Origin: Sediminibacterium roseum
GTDB lineage: Bacteria > Bacteroidota > Bacteroidia > Chitinophagales > Chitinophagaceae
Length of the DNA: 64,000 nt
Reading direction: 5' to 3'
Assembly: GCF_009939005.1 (NCBI RefSeq)
Contig: NZ_JAACJS010000015.1
Span: 994,325 to 1,058,324, forward strand
Shown: in pieces, positions 54,366-62,656 of the stretch
Position numbering within the stretch: position 1 is the stretch's first letter
Layout: each line of letters starts with the position of its first letter
Made by a program: the position numbers and the translations under genes
Notes under the pieces: model-generated
What the model saw: only the letters and a program-made list of their open reading frames with translations
Database searches by the model: none
Told to the model about the DNA's origin: nothing

Positions 54366-54761
54366 ATGAAAAAAAAGGAGGACGATGTAAGAAACATAAT
54401 GGTTGTCGTGCGGCTGAATAAAAAAGAACATGCAACACTAACAAAATGCAAATCGCGTACAACCGAAAAAAAAGTCAGCACGTACTTACGAAAAGTCGCA
54501 CTCAACGAACCTGTAACGGTCATTTACCGGAACGGATCTGCCGATGATTTTCTAAAAGAAATGCTGGAATTAAAAAGAGAACTGAATGCAATCGGCAACA
54601 ACTTCAACCAGGCCGTTCACAAACTGCATACACTCGACCGGATTCCGGAGTTCAGAAACTGGATCCGTCAATATGAAACTGTCTACCAGCAGTTCCTCGC
54701 CAAGACCGACCAGATCATGTTACAAAGCAAACGTATTTACCAGCTATGGTTGCAAGAATAA
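54366..54761 (+). CDS. MobC-like relaxosome accessory protein
   Basis: From ATG 54366 (MKKKEDD) the product is 131 residues; the longer frame from 54303 begins inside the hairpin and is rejected. The N-terminal part has MVVVRLNKKEHATLTK near 11-26, like ribbon-helix-helix accessory proteins, followed by the MobC-type helical ELKRELNAIGNNFNQAVHKLH near 76-96. Such proteins bind oriT and help the relaxase. Its last 16 bases overlap the relaxase gene. Confidence 0.82.
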   Translation: MKKKEDDVRNIMVVVRLNKKEHATLTKCKSRTTEKKVSTYLRKVALNEPVTVIYRNGSADDFLKEMLELKRELNAIGNNFNQAVHKLHTLDRIPEFRNWIRQYETVYQQFLAKTDQIMLQSKRIYQLWLQE

Positions 54762-55972
54762 CAACGCCGGCTTCGTTGCAGAAGGCACTCAACTACCACG
54801 AAAAGAAAGTGCAGAACGAAAGCGCGCATTGTATTGGCGGTAATGGCTTTTTACTGGGCGTACACCAGATGAATTTTTACGATAAACTGCAAGTATTTGA
54901 ATACAGGAATAAACTGAATGAAAGAGCCACCACAAAGACGCTGCATGTATCCTTGAACTTCAGCAACGCTGAGAAATACGACGATGCATTTTTGATGCAG
55001 ATCGCGGGAGAATATATGTTGCGTATTGGCTTTGGCAATCAGCCGTACCTGGTGTACCACCACCACGACGCGGGGCATCCACATATACATATCCTGTCGA
55101 CAACGATCAGGGAAGATGGAACAAGGATCAACACGCACAACATGGGACGCAACCAATCCGAGATTGCGCGTAAGTTTCTGGAGGAAAAATATCACCTGGT
55201 TAAAGCGGAAAATAAAAATGAAAAAACGCATAGCATCGTTCCGCTCAATGTTGAAAAAGTCACCTATGGAATATCTGAAACCAAACGCGGGATTGCCAAT
55301 GTGCTGCACGGAGTTTTGGGCACCTACAATTATACTTCCTTGCCTGAACTGAATGCTGTTTTAAAACAGTTCAATGTTGTGGCTGACCGTGGTTCAAAGG
55401 ATGGATTTATTTATTCCAAAAACGGTCTTTTCTACCGGGTGCTCGATGCAAATGGAAACATGATTGGTGTTCCAGTTAAGGCCAGCAGTATTGCAGGAAA
55501 TCCAACCTTACTTAATCTCGAAAAAAGGTTCGAAAAAAATAAGCAGTTGCGCGATACATGCAAGGGGAAACTTGCAGCAAAAATTGACAAGGCATTATCA
55601 GATGCACCAAAGTCCTTTGCAGAATTAACTGCTAGCCTGCTAAAAGAAAATGTGCAAGTTATTGTACGCCAAAATGCAGAAGGCAGGCTGTACGGTATCA
55701 CGTTTGTTGATAACCAGCATTGCAGCGTATTCAACGGTTCAGAAATCGGCAGGCAATACAGTGTGTCAGCGCTATCAAAACTGATGAACACCGATCATGA
55801 GAAAGCCGCACACAGTTCGGGAACATATCATCCCGATAGGCAAGACATTGAGCCGGGCAGGTTAGTAGAATTTAATGGGTTGTCTGTCCTCGCTGGATTA
55901 ATAAAACCGGAAGAGGCATTTAACCCAACGCCTTATGGATTGAAGAAGAAAAAACGGAAACGAAAACGCTGA
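54746..55972 (+). CDS. MobA/VirD2-family relaxase
   Basis: The 408-residue relaxase has the three-histidine metal site in VYHHHDAGHPHIHILS near 93-108 and a candidate catalytic Tyr in the first part, such as LNYHEKK near 16. The C-terminal half is a Lys-rich DNA-binding region. The enzyme would nick at oriT and stay bound to the strand for transfer. It follows mobC with a 16-base overlap and is followed after 3 bases by the coupling protein gene, the usual mobilization operon. It has no own secretion genes, so helper conjugation is needed. Confidence 0.9.
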   Translation: MVARITTPASLQKALNYHEKKVQNESAHCIGGNGFLLGVHQMNFYDKLQVFEYRNKLNERATTKTLHVSLNFSNAEKYDDAFLMQIAGEYMLRIGFGNQPYLVYHHHDAGHPHIHILSTTIREDGTRINTHNMGRNQSEIARKFLEEKYHLVKAENKNEKTHSIVPLNVEKVTYGISETKRGIANVLHGVLGTYNYTSLPELNAVLKQFNVVADRGSKDGFIYSKNGLFYRVLDANGNMIGVPVKASSIAGNPTLLNLEKRFEKNKQLRDTCKGKLAAKIDKALSDAPKSFAELTASLLKENVQVIVRQNAEGRLYGITFVDNQHCSVFNGSEIGRQYSVSALSKLMNTDHEKAAHSSGTYHPDRQDIEPGRLVEFNGLSVLAGLIKPEEAFNPTPYGLKKKKRKRKR

Positions 55973-55975
55973 TCC

Positions 55976-57946
55976 ATGTCCACCACAGGCGAGAATGATA
56001 CAGACTTAAGAAAAATGCTGGACCTGACACGTTTTGCAAGTGTCCTTATCCTGGTAATGCATATTTATTTTGTTTGCTATGCGGCCTTCCAGTCATGGGG
56101 GCTGACAGCTGAATTCAGTGACAGGATTCTGTCGCACATTGCGGCCACCGGGTTGTTCCAAACATTTGCGACTGCCAAGTGGATGTGCCTGCTGCTAATG
56201 GTTATAGGGCTGCTTGGCGTACAAGGCAAAAAGGACACAGGACAAAATTGGAAGTCAGTTGTTGCTTATTGTGTTGCAGGTTTACTGTTTTATTTTGGAA
56301 GTGTTGTTTGTTTCAGGATCTGTTCAGGTATACAAACGACCACCGTTTGGTACATGTTATTGGTCTCTTCAGGATATCTTTTTCTGTTACAGGCAGGTAC
56401 ACTTGCTACACGCATTTTAAAAGATAAAATGGCAGACAATATTTTCAACGAAGAGAATGAAACCTTCCCGCAGGAAGAGCGGTTATTGCAGAACGAATAC
56501 TCTGTCAATTTTCGCGCGCAATACCAGCTTAAAAACAAGGAAAGGTTGAGTTGGATCAATGTGCCCAACCCCTTCCGAGGTTTTATTGTTTGTGGCAGTC
56601 CCGGTGCTGGTAAATCATGGTTTGTCATCCTGCCACTCATGCGCCAGATGATCGAGAAAGGATATGGAATGTTCGTGTATGATTTTAAGTATGATGATCT
56701 TTCGAGGAGTGCCTACAATTGGTTGTTGATGAATCGCCACCGTTTCGCCAATGCACCGTCATTTTATGCGATTAATTTCGACAACCTGTCCAACTCCCAC
56801 CGGTGCAACCCACTCGACCCTATGGCGATGCACGACATCACAGATGCTACCGAATCAGCACGGACTATTTTGCTCGGGCTAAACAGGGAATGGATCAAAA
56901 AGCAAGGAGATTTTTTCGTGGAGTCACCTATTAACTTTGTTACCGCGATCATCTGGTTTCTGCGCAGGTATGAGAACGGAAAATATTGCACGCTGCCGCA
57001 TGCCATTGAACTCATGCAGGCAGAGTACGATGACCTGTTGCCCGTGTTGAATACGTTGCCGGAAATTGAGGTATTGGTGAACCCGTTTATCACCGCGTTC
57101 CAGAATGATGCCATGGAGCAATTGGAAGGCCAGGTCGCGAGTGCAAAGATCGGGATGGCACGTCTTGCTTCGCCGCAATTGTACTGGGTATTATCCGGCA
57201 ATGATTTTACGCTCGATATCAATAGTGTGGAGCAACCAAAAATTGTATGTGTGGGTAACAACCCGGAGAAGCAGGGAATTTATGGTGCCGTCATCTCACT
57301 GTATGTATCGCGATTGGTTAAACTTGTGAATAAAAAAGGAAGACAGAAATGCGCGCTGGTTTTTGATGAATTTCCGACGCTCTTCTTTAACAACATGGAC
57401 TCCCTGATTGCAACTGCGAGGAGTAACAAAGTGGCAACTATTTTAGGAATGCAGGATTTCAGCCAGCTGCGCAAAGATTATGGGAAGGAACAGGCAGATG
57501 TGATCGTGAATATTTGCGGCAACATCATCAGCGGCCAGGTGATGGGGGATACAGCAAAAGTTTTATCAGAAAGATTTGGACGAATCATGCAGGACAGGGA
57601 AAGCTTGTCCATTAACCGCACAGATACTTCAATAAGTCTTTCGAAACAATTGGAATCAGCTATTCCAGCCAGCAGGATCTCTTCACTGTCATCCGGCGAG
57701 TTCGTAGGTATGGTTGCAGACGATCCGCAGGAAAAAATCCGTTTAAAGATGTTTCATGCGCAGATCGTCAATGACACCGAAAAGATAAACCGGGAAATGA
57801 AATCATTTCAACCGATACCCGTTGTATCGGATGTTACACAAGAACAGGTGATGGATAATTTCTTCCAGGTGAAATATGATATCCGGCAGATGATCGAAAA
57901 AGAAGTCAATCGTTTGATCAAAGAAAAACAGGAAGGCGGCTCCTGA
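55976..57946 (+). CDS. VirD4/TraG-like type IV coupling protein
   Basis: The 656-residue protein has four N-terminal membrane segments (about 17-37, 57-83, 92-112, 122-142), then Walker A FIVCGSPGAGKSWF near 202-215 and Walker B CALVFDEFPTLFF near 457-469. It docks the relaxosome to the transfer channel and pumps DNA. The gene is 3 bases from the relaxase and ends two bases from the convergent zinc-finger gene. It is of the Bacteroidota type often called mobC/TraG. It looks full length and intact. Confidence 0.9.
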   Translation: MSTTGENDTDLRKMLDLTRFASVLILVMHIYFVCYAAFQSWGLTAEFSDRILSHIAATGLFQTFATAKWMCLLLMVIGLLGVQGKKDTGQNWKSVVAYCVAGLLFYFGSVVCFRICSGIQTTTVWYMLLVSSGYLFLLQAGTLATRILKDKMADNIFNEENETFPQEERLLQNEYSVNFRAQYQLKNKERLSWINVPNPFRGFIVCGSPGAGKSWFVILPLMRQMIEKGYGMFVYDFKYDDLSRSAYNWLLMNRHRFANAPSFYAINFDNLSNSHRCNPLDPMAMHDITDATESARTILLGLNREWIKKQGDFFVESPINFVTAIIWFLRRYENGKYCTLPHAIELMQAEYDDLLPVLNTLPEIEVLVNPFITAFQNDAMEQLEGQVASAKIGMARLASPQLYWVLSGNDFTLDINSVEQPKIVCVGNNPEKQGIYGAVISLYVSRLVKLVNKKGRQKCALVFDEFPTLFFNNMDSLIATARSNKVATILGMQDFSQLRKDYGKEQADVIVNICGNIISGQVMGDTAKVLSERFGRIMQDRESLSINRTDTSISLSKQLESAIPASRISSLSSGEFVGMVADDPQEKIRLKMFHAQIVNDTEKINREMKSFQPIPVVSDVTQEQVMDNFFQVKYDIRQMIEKEVNRLIKEKQEGGS

Positions 57947-57947
57947 A

Positions 57948-58628
57948 CTATGCGGTTATAACAGACAGGTATTTGGCGATCCCGTACTTGCTTATACGCG
58001 CGATCGGATTTTTATACAGCCTGTACCACTGTACCGGGAAAATATATTCCTTTCGCCCGTCGACTTCTTCGATGATTCCGGTCGGTTCAACAAGGTATTT
58101 GGGTGGCAGAAAATCCTTGTTGTCTTTAACCAGGAAAAGTGTGAAGTGGACGCCGCGTTTTCCTTTGGGGATGATGCGTGCTTTGAGGATACGGTCTTTG
58201 GTCCATCGTTGCACCAGCTTCTTATCCAGGTTGAACAGCTGTTCCAGATCGTATAGTGTGTAAAAGCGTTCAGGATAGAGATGCAGTTTCGGGGAAACGA
58301 TTTGCCTGTCGATCGCGCTTTGACAATTGATGCATTTGATCCCGTATGCATCATACCATGTCGATTCGTTACGGAAGATAGAGCGGCACAACTCACAGGT
58401 ATGTGCTCCTTCCAGGTGGAACCCTCGCGGAGTTGTCTCTAATCGTTTTTTCCGTTCAGCTTCCGTCATGGCATTGTCGATTGCTACTTCGGCGAAAAAC
58501 TCGAGTAACTGAAACGATTTTTTTATTTCACGTTCAGTGAACTCACGTTCATGTTCTTTTTCCAGAGCAGTTTTAAAAAGCTGCAGCATATCGTTGTTAT
58601 CAGTCATGCCCGGCAATTTATAAATCAA
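57948..58628 (-). CDS. Zinc-finger/HTH-like protein, paralogue 1
   Basis: The 226-residue protein has an N-terminal helical part, a C4 zinc finger CELCRSIF near 77 with GIKCINCQ near 97, and a C-terminal part reading LDKKLVQRWTKDRIL near 134 that may form an HTH, then FTLFLVKDNKDFLPPKYLV near 160. It is closely related in layout to the protein at 58699. Function unknown; DNA binding is likely. It is convergent to the coupling protein gene. Confidence 0.65.
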   Translation of the reverse strand: MIYKLPGMTDNNDMLQLFKTALEKEHEREFTEREIKKSFQLLEFFAEVAIDNAMTEAERKKRLETTPRGFHLEGAHTCELCRSIFRNESTWYDAYGIKCINCQSAIDRQIVSPKLHLYPERFYTLYDLEQLFNLDKKLVQRWTKDRILKARIIPKGKRGVHFTLFLVKDNKDFLPPKYLVEPTGIIEEVDGRKEYIFPVQWYRLYKNPIARISKYGIAKYLSVITA

Positions 58629-58698
58629 AATGTGAAAAGGAAATGTGTGGTCGGAAAAAACCCCAGAAGCTCCTGAGAAATAGTAAATGGCATAAGAA

Positions 58699-59385
58699 TC
58701 ACGGCTGGGCGGTGACCAGTAGCTGGGCTATCCCGTATCTCTTGATCCTATCCAGTGGCTGGTCGAACACCTGGTACCAGGGTACGGGAAAAACATATTC
58801 CTCTTTGCCGTCTTTAATTTCCTTAGCAATCGCTGATTTAATAAGATGCTTCGGAGGCAGAAATGTTTTGTTGTCTTTTATCAGGAAGAAGGTGGCATGG
58901 GTTCCACCACCTTGCGCAGGAATCTCGCGCGCCTTGAGTATACCGAGCTTGATCCACCTTCGAATAATTTTCGCATTGAGATTAAAGCAGTATTCCAGGT
59001 CAAACATGGTATAGTAGCTATCCCGTTTTTTAAAAAATGTCTTTGAGATGATTTTCTTATCGACGGCGGCCTGGCAGGTTATACACTTAACACCATATCG
59101 GTCATACCAGGTTGATTCGTCTTTGCATATACAACCACAGATCTCACAGGAATGACTGCCGTCCAAGTGATAACCTTTTGGATGTTCGAGGAGTTTCTTC
59201 TCCCTGGTCAATTCCATAAAAGTAACATCGACCACCATATGCGCAATCAAATCGATCAGCTCTTTTTCCTTCTGTGCCTCATGGTTTGAAAGAGCACGAT
59301 CACAGGCTTCTTCCATGGCTTGTTTGGACATGGCGCTGCCCAGTTTGTTCTTTGACATATTGGATTTTTCCGCAAAGTAGTTCAC
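58699..59385 (-). CDS. Zinc-finger/HTH-like protein, paralogue 2
   Basis: The 228-residue protein repeats the layout of its neighbour: helical N-terminus, C4 finger CEICGCICKDESTWYDRYGV near 81-100 with CITCQ after it, and LNAKIIRRWIKLGIL near 145 then FFLIKDNKTFLPPKHLI near 170. The two differ at many positions, so the duplication is old. Both are transcribed toward the coupling protein gene, 70 bases apart. A role in element regulation is plausible. Confidence 0.65.
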   Translation of the reverse strand: MNYFAEKSNMSKNKLGSAMSKQAMEEACDRALSNHEAQKEKELIDLIAHMVVDVTFMELTREKKLLEHPKGYHLDGSHSCEICGCICKDESTWYDRYGVKCITCQAAVDKKIISKTFFKKRDSYYTMFDLEYCFNLNAKIIRRWIKLGILKAREIPAQGGGTHATFFLIKDNKTFLPPKHLIKSAIAKEIKDGKEEYVFPVPWYQVFDQPLDRIKRYGIAQLLVTAQP

Positions 59386-59453
59386 AGAAATAAGATGCGA
59401 GCCATTTTTGTGTCAAATATTCCATTGAAGCATCTTTACTTTGTACTCTTAGT

Positions 59454-59660
59454 ATAACAGAAGAAAACCGCCTGTTAAAACATTTGAAGAGAGCTCTTGT
59501 TTATCGTCGAAGTGATTTTATCAATTGGTCAACATGTGTTGACCGCGATCTAGAAGAAGCACATATTATTCTTGATAAACTTCTAGGTAGATTACAGCAA
59601 ATGAATAAAAAGAAAATGGCCGACGCAATTGCCAAATATGCAAATGCGTCAGCCAGGTAG
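59454..59660 (+). CDS. Small open frame without ATG start
   Basis: The frame ends at TAG 59658-59660 and encodes ITEENRLLKHLKRALVYRRS and on to the end AKYANASAR. No ATG is found upstream; ATA at 59454 or CTG at 59472 are the only possible starts in view. The peptide is basic and helical, with a fair look of a real protein. It sits after a TACTTTGTAC promoter-like block. It may be a short gene or a pseudogene. Confidence 0.3.
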   Translation: MTEENRLLKHLKRALVYRRSDFINWSTCVDRDLEEAHIILDKLLGRLQQMNKKKMADAIAKYANASAR

Positions 59661-59686
59661 TTGTTTACTTCATACTTCTAAAACTT

Positions 59687-59716
59687 CATTTTCCATTTTC
59701 TGGAAAATGGAAAATG
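59687..59716. repeat. 14-bp perfect inverted repeat
   Basis: CATTTTCCATTTTC at 59687-59700 and GAAAATGGAAAATG at 59703-59716 are exact reverse complements with TG between. It may be an attachment-site half, a terminator or an operator. The rest of 59661-60079 has no gene I trust; a 69-codon frame at 59833-60042 looks spurious. Confidence 0.5.
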
Positions 59717-60079
59717 ATTCTAAATCACACAGTGATTTTTGAGAACAAAAAAAGGCAAAATGATCTCATTTTTAGTAACCAAAGTTTCGAACTCACGCGT
59801 GGGAAAATGGCGTTTTACGAACCGATCAATTTTTGATAATTGAAGCCTTTTCACAAAGAAAAAGGCCTCATAACCTATTCATAATCACCACATTTCATCT
59901 AGATGAATCTTGGCTAACGATTTTAAGTCAGTCAAAAAGTGATCGGATATGTCTGGACTTTGGGCTACCAAATGTTAAGGAAAAGTTAATGCAACTTTTC
60001 CTTTTTTTATGCCTTTTATATCTGAAAATCAATAGTTTCTGATCACACTTTCATCCTTTCGTTAATATTTTCATCCTTG

Positions 60080-60118
60080 GTTCGATTCCCCAATCGATCA
60101 CCCATACGGGAATCGAAC
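60080..60118. repeat. 11-bp inverted repeat with tRNA T-loop-like arms beside recombinase
   Basis: GTTCGATTCCC (60080-60090) and GGGAATCGAAC (60108-60118) are perfect reverse complements around 17 bases. Each arm resembles a tRNA T-loop (GTTCGAxTCC), as found at integrase target sites. No complete tRNA gene surrounds them. The repeat lies 5 bases from the 3' end of the recombinase remnant. Confidence 0.5.
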
Positions 60119-60123
60119 TCAAT

Positions 60124-61269
60124 TTATACTCCTTCAAATTCTACCCTATTATCCACTTTAATTGCTGCCAGATTTTTCAGCAACTGTGTTATCTGGGCTA
60201 GGCTATTGTCTTCATTTTTTATCTCCGCTACTTGTTCCGAACTATACATTTTTCTGAATGATAGATTGAACAATTCATCGCCACTTCCTCCTTCCCAACA
60301 AGCCCCTTTAGTAAGAACATTATTTAAAAAACTTCGTTTACTTTTTTCATCAAGCATTGTATAGAAAGCATCCATTTTAGACAAATATTTTCCTGCATTA
60401 TTTACTCTATATGAAAATTCAATTTGGTCTTTCGAATAAGAAGAAATGGTATTACCCAGCATCGCAATCTTAGTTTCAAAATCTCTTTTTATATCGCCAT
60501 AGGCCTTAAAATCTATGTGTGCATCCAACAATAAATTCTTTGCTTTCGCAACCCGGTCGGCAAATTGTTCTATCGCTTTTATGGCATTCCCTTTCCCAAG
60601 CTCAATCCGGTTACTTTCCTTTCGATACATTTCAGATACAATATTCCGGTATAGCAAAAGATATTCCTCCGGCAACTTGAATGTTTTAAGTTTTCTCAGA
60701 AAAACTTCACTGACAACTTCTGTGCGGATTCTATTGTAGCATGGAGAAACGCAGTGATAGTAATAGTATTTTTCCGACCTTCCAGATGAACCAGATCCGG
60801 TTAGCCTTCTACCGCACTTATTACAATGAATAAATCCCCGTAATGGAAAATTAGGGTGAAACCCAACACTTCGTTTTTTATCTTCTTTTCTGAATAGTTG
60901 TTGGACTTTCTCAAAAACCTCTACCGTAACAATTCCAACGTGCAGCCCCGGACTAATACGAACAGGAGTCTCAATCTTTGCAATCGGGATGTTACCAGCA
61001 TAAACCGGATTTTGCAGTAATCGCCAGAAATTTGAGCGACTACATTTAAGCCCTGCATTTACTGCATTGAGATAAGCATCAATAGTAGTACCTCGAAAAC
61101 TTGAAACCTCCTCGAATGCGATTCGTATGATAGATGCTTCCGGTTCTTTCAGTATGATAGATTTCAATCCATCTGGTGAACAATAATTTGAATATCCTAT
61201 CGGAGCTTTATTTACCCAGCGGCCTTGTTCTTTTGCTCTTCTCATTCCTTCCTTTACATTATCCTTACC
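60124..61269 (-). pseudogene. Serine recombinase remnant, catalytic domain missing
   Basis: The 373-residue frame from ATG 61245 is homologous only to the C-terminal parts of large serine recombinases: the recombinase domain beginning GMRRAKEQGRWVNKAPIGY and the zinc ribbon FIHCNKCGRRLTGSG near 156-170 with a second Cys pair later, then a coiled-coil region. In-frame homology (KDNVKEG) continues upstream to a stop near 61270, but the N-terminal resolvase domain with the catalytic Ser is absent. I conclude the gene is truncated and inactive. It stands head to head with another truncated gene. Confidence 0.85.
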
Positions 61270-61284
61270 TCACTAAGATCTAAA

Positions 61285-61713
61285 TATGAGCACCGAAAGT
61301 TCTACGGTGCCTGCCTGTATGATATCCTGCCTGCAAAAAACTATCTTTTGGAATTTCTGGGTCAATACAAACGTCCCGCGGAGATTCGTGAAAAACCATT
61401 CTGGGGCGAATCGCACAAACTAATGCCGCACCTAGATGAGATCATTTATTTGTCGCACATCAAGACTGTCCCCTTACCAGAAGAATTCTTGAGCCAATTC
61501 CGTGGTATATCGCCTTACTACGACTGGCTAACTAATTTGGAGCACTTTGATTATATGAAGTTCGATCCCATGTGGTTGGTAAATAATGATGTGTCGCAGC
61601 TATTGAAAAATGCTTTCCGCGTACCAGGTTTGCGTGAAGCAGTGCGCAAATATTTACGGCGTTTAAACCACCCAAAAATTGCCCGCATGTTTGCGCTCTA
61701 TGGCGGTGATTAA
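61285..61713 (+). pseudogene. 5'-truncated gene of unknown function
   Basis: The frame encodes a soluble protein starting around YEHRKFYGACLYDILPAK and ending ARMFALYGGD. No ATG lies near the natural start; the frame upstream is noise that overlaps the recombinase remnant. I think the start of the gene was lost at a junction near 61270-61285. The product is 142 residues without a recognised domain, rich in aromatic residues and Leu. It precedes the next two genes in the same direction. Confidence 0.5.
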
Positions 61714-61731
61714 ACCGTGTCCTTCCTAATC

Positions 61732-62085
61732 ATGCACGAGAAAACGAAAGGACATATTAATCGGGTATTGCTGGAACTAGACAAATTCTGCACTATTAAC
61801 AACAGTCTGGACCATCTTACAGACACCTATATATTGGGCTATGAAATCCTGCTGTTTAATACTGCTTGGCAATACCTTGCTTTTGATTGCACACTTCACG
61901 AATTGAAAGTCGCTAGTATTCCTTTCACTTTTGAAGCTGTCGATACCCACTACGTCAGTACTGTGAAAAATTCGTACAGAAAGCAGCTGATTTTCAAAAG
62001 AAATAGCTATTTTGACAGTCCCCCCCCTTTCGCGCAGCTTTACTTAATCGTTAGAGTAGTTTGTCCTTCAAAAATTCAAATATGA
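61732..62085 (+). CDS. Unknown small protein with a C8 tract near its 3' end
   Basis: From ATG 61732 the product is 117 residues (a GTG at 61717 is possible). It is a helical-then-beta protein with no recognised domain. A run of eight C at 62020-62027 encodes the SPPP segment. Such runs slip during replication, so the last third of the gene could be phase-variable. It overlaps the next gene by ATGA at 62082-62085, giving translational coupling. Confidence 0.6.
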   Translation: MHEKTKGHINRVLLELDKFCTINNSLDHLTDTYILGYEILLFNTAWQYLAFDCTLHELKVASIPFTFEAVDTHYVSTVKNSYRKQLIFKRNSYFDSPPPFAQLYLIVRVVCPSKIQI

Positions 62086-62579
62086 CATTCAAAGAAATTG
62101 CAAATAAGATTACTGGTATCAGTTTCCCTGTATTTGGTGTTTCCTGGACACCTACCAAACCGGAAATAGAAATTGCTCGTAAAGTGATCGCTTTTCTGGA
62201 AGACCGTAGAGTTCTATATGTTGTCTATCAACTGGAAACACCACAACACTGTGTGGACTCAGTACTTAAAATCAGGGAATTTCTTACTACTACTTTGTTT
62301 GAGATCAATGCAGATTCAGAACTTAGCGATGTACTTAAAGCAATGCGCAGCGCATGTAGAACGTTTTTGAATGAGGTTCAGAACGCTCATTATTCAAAAG
62401 ATAGTAAAAGACTAGAATTGAATCAATTGGGTTTAGGAGGAGAAATTCATTTCTTTAACGCGATGGGAGTATTAAGGGCACTGACGGGTGTTTTGATCGC
62501 TAAGGTCTTAGTGATGCACGGGATTGACTGCGAGAGTGAATTGTTATCAATAATTCCATTTACAGAAGACGATTCTTAG
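62082..62579 (+). CDS. DUF6650-like protein
   Basis: From ATG 62082 the product is 165 residues: MTFKEIANKITGISFPVFGVSW, ARKVIAFLEDRRVLY near 29-43, VLKAMRSACRTFLNE near 88-102. The wording resembles a widespread protein (DUF6650) of unknown function seen near defence genes. It is helical and soluble with no catalytic motif visible. It is coupled to the gene before it and is followed after 77 bases by the NACHT gene, so it may work with that NTPase. Confidence 0.6.
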   Translation: MTFKEIANKITGISFPVFGVSWTPTKPEIEIARKVIAFLEDRRVLYVVYQLETPQHCVDSVLKIREFLTTTLFEINADSELSDVLKAMRSACRTFLNEVQNAHYSKDSKRLELNQLGLGGEIHFFNAMGVLRALTGVLIAKVLVMHGIDCESELLSIIPFTEDDS

Positions 62580-62656
62580 CAGACATATCAGTTACAAGCA
62601 CAATCTTATTAATCCAAAGCCAACGCTTAATAGTAACAATTCAAACATTTACTTTG

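Noticed and set aside
59833..60042. Small gene before the recombinase remnant
   Set aside because: No recognisable domain, hydrophobic tail from AT-rich sequence and poor codon use; likely chance.
60079..60118. tRNA gene or tRNA fragment
   Set aside because: Each arm has a T-loop-like GTTCGATTCC, but the flanking bases do not form the acceptor, D or anticodon stems. I kept only an inverted repeat.
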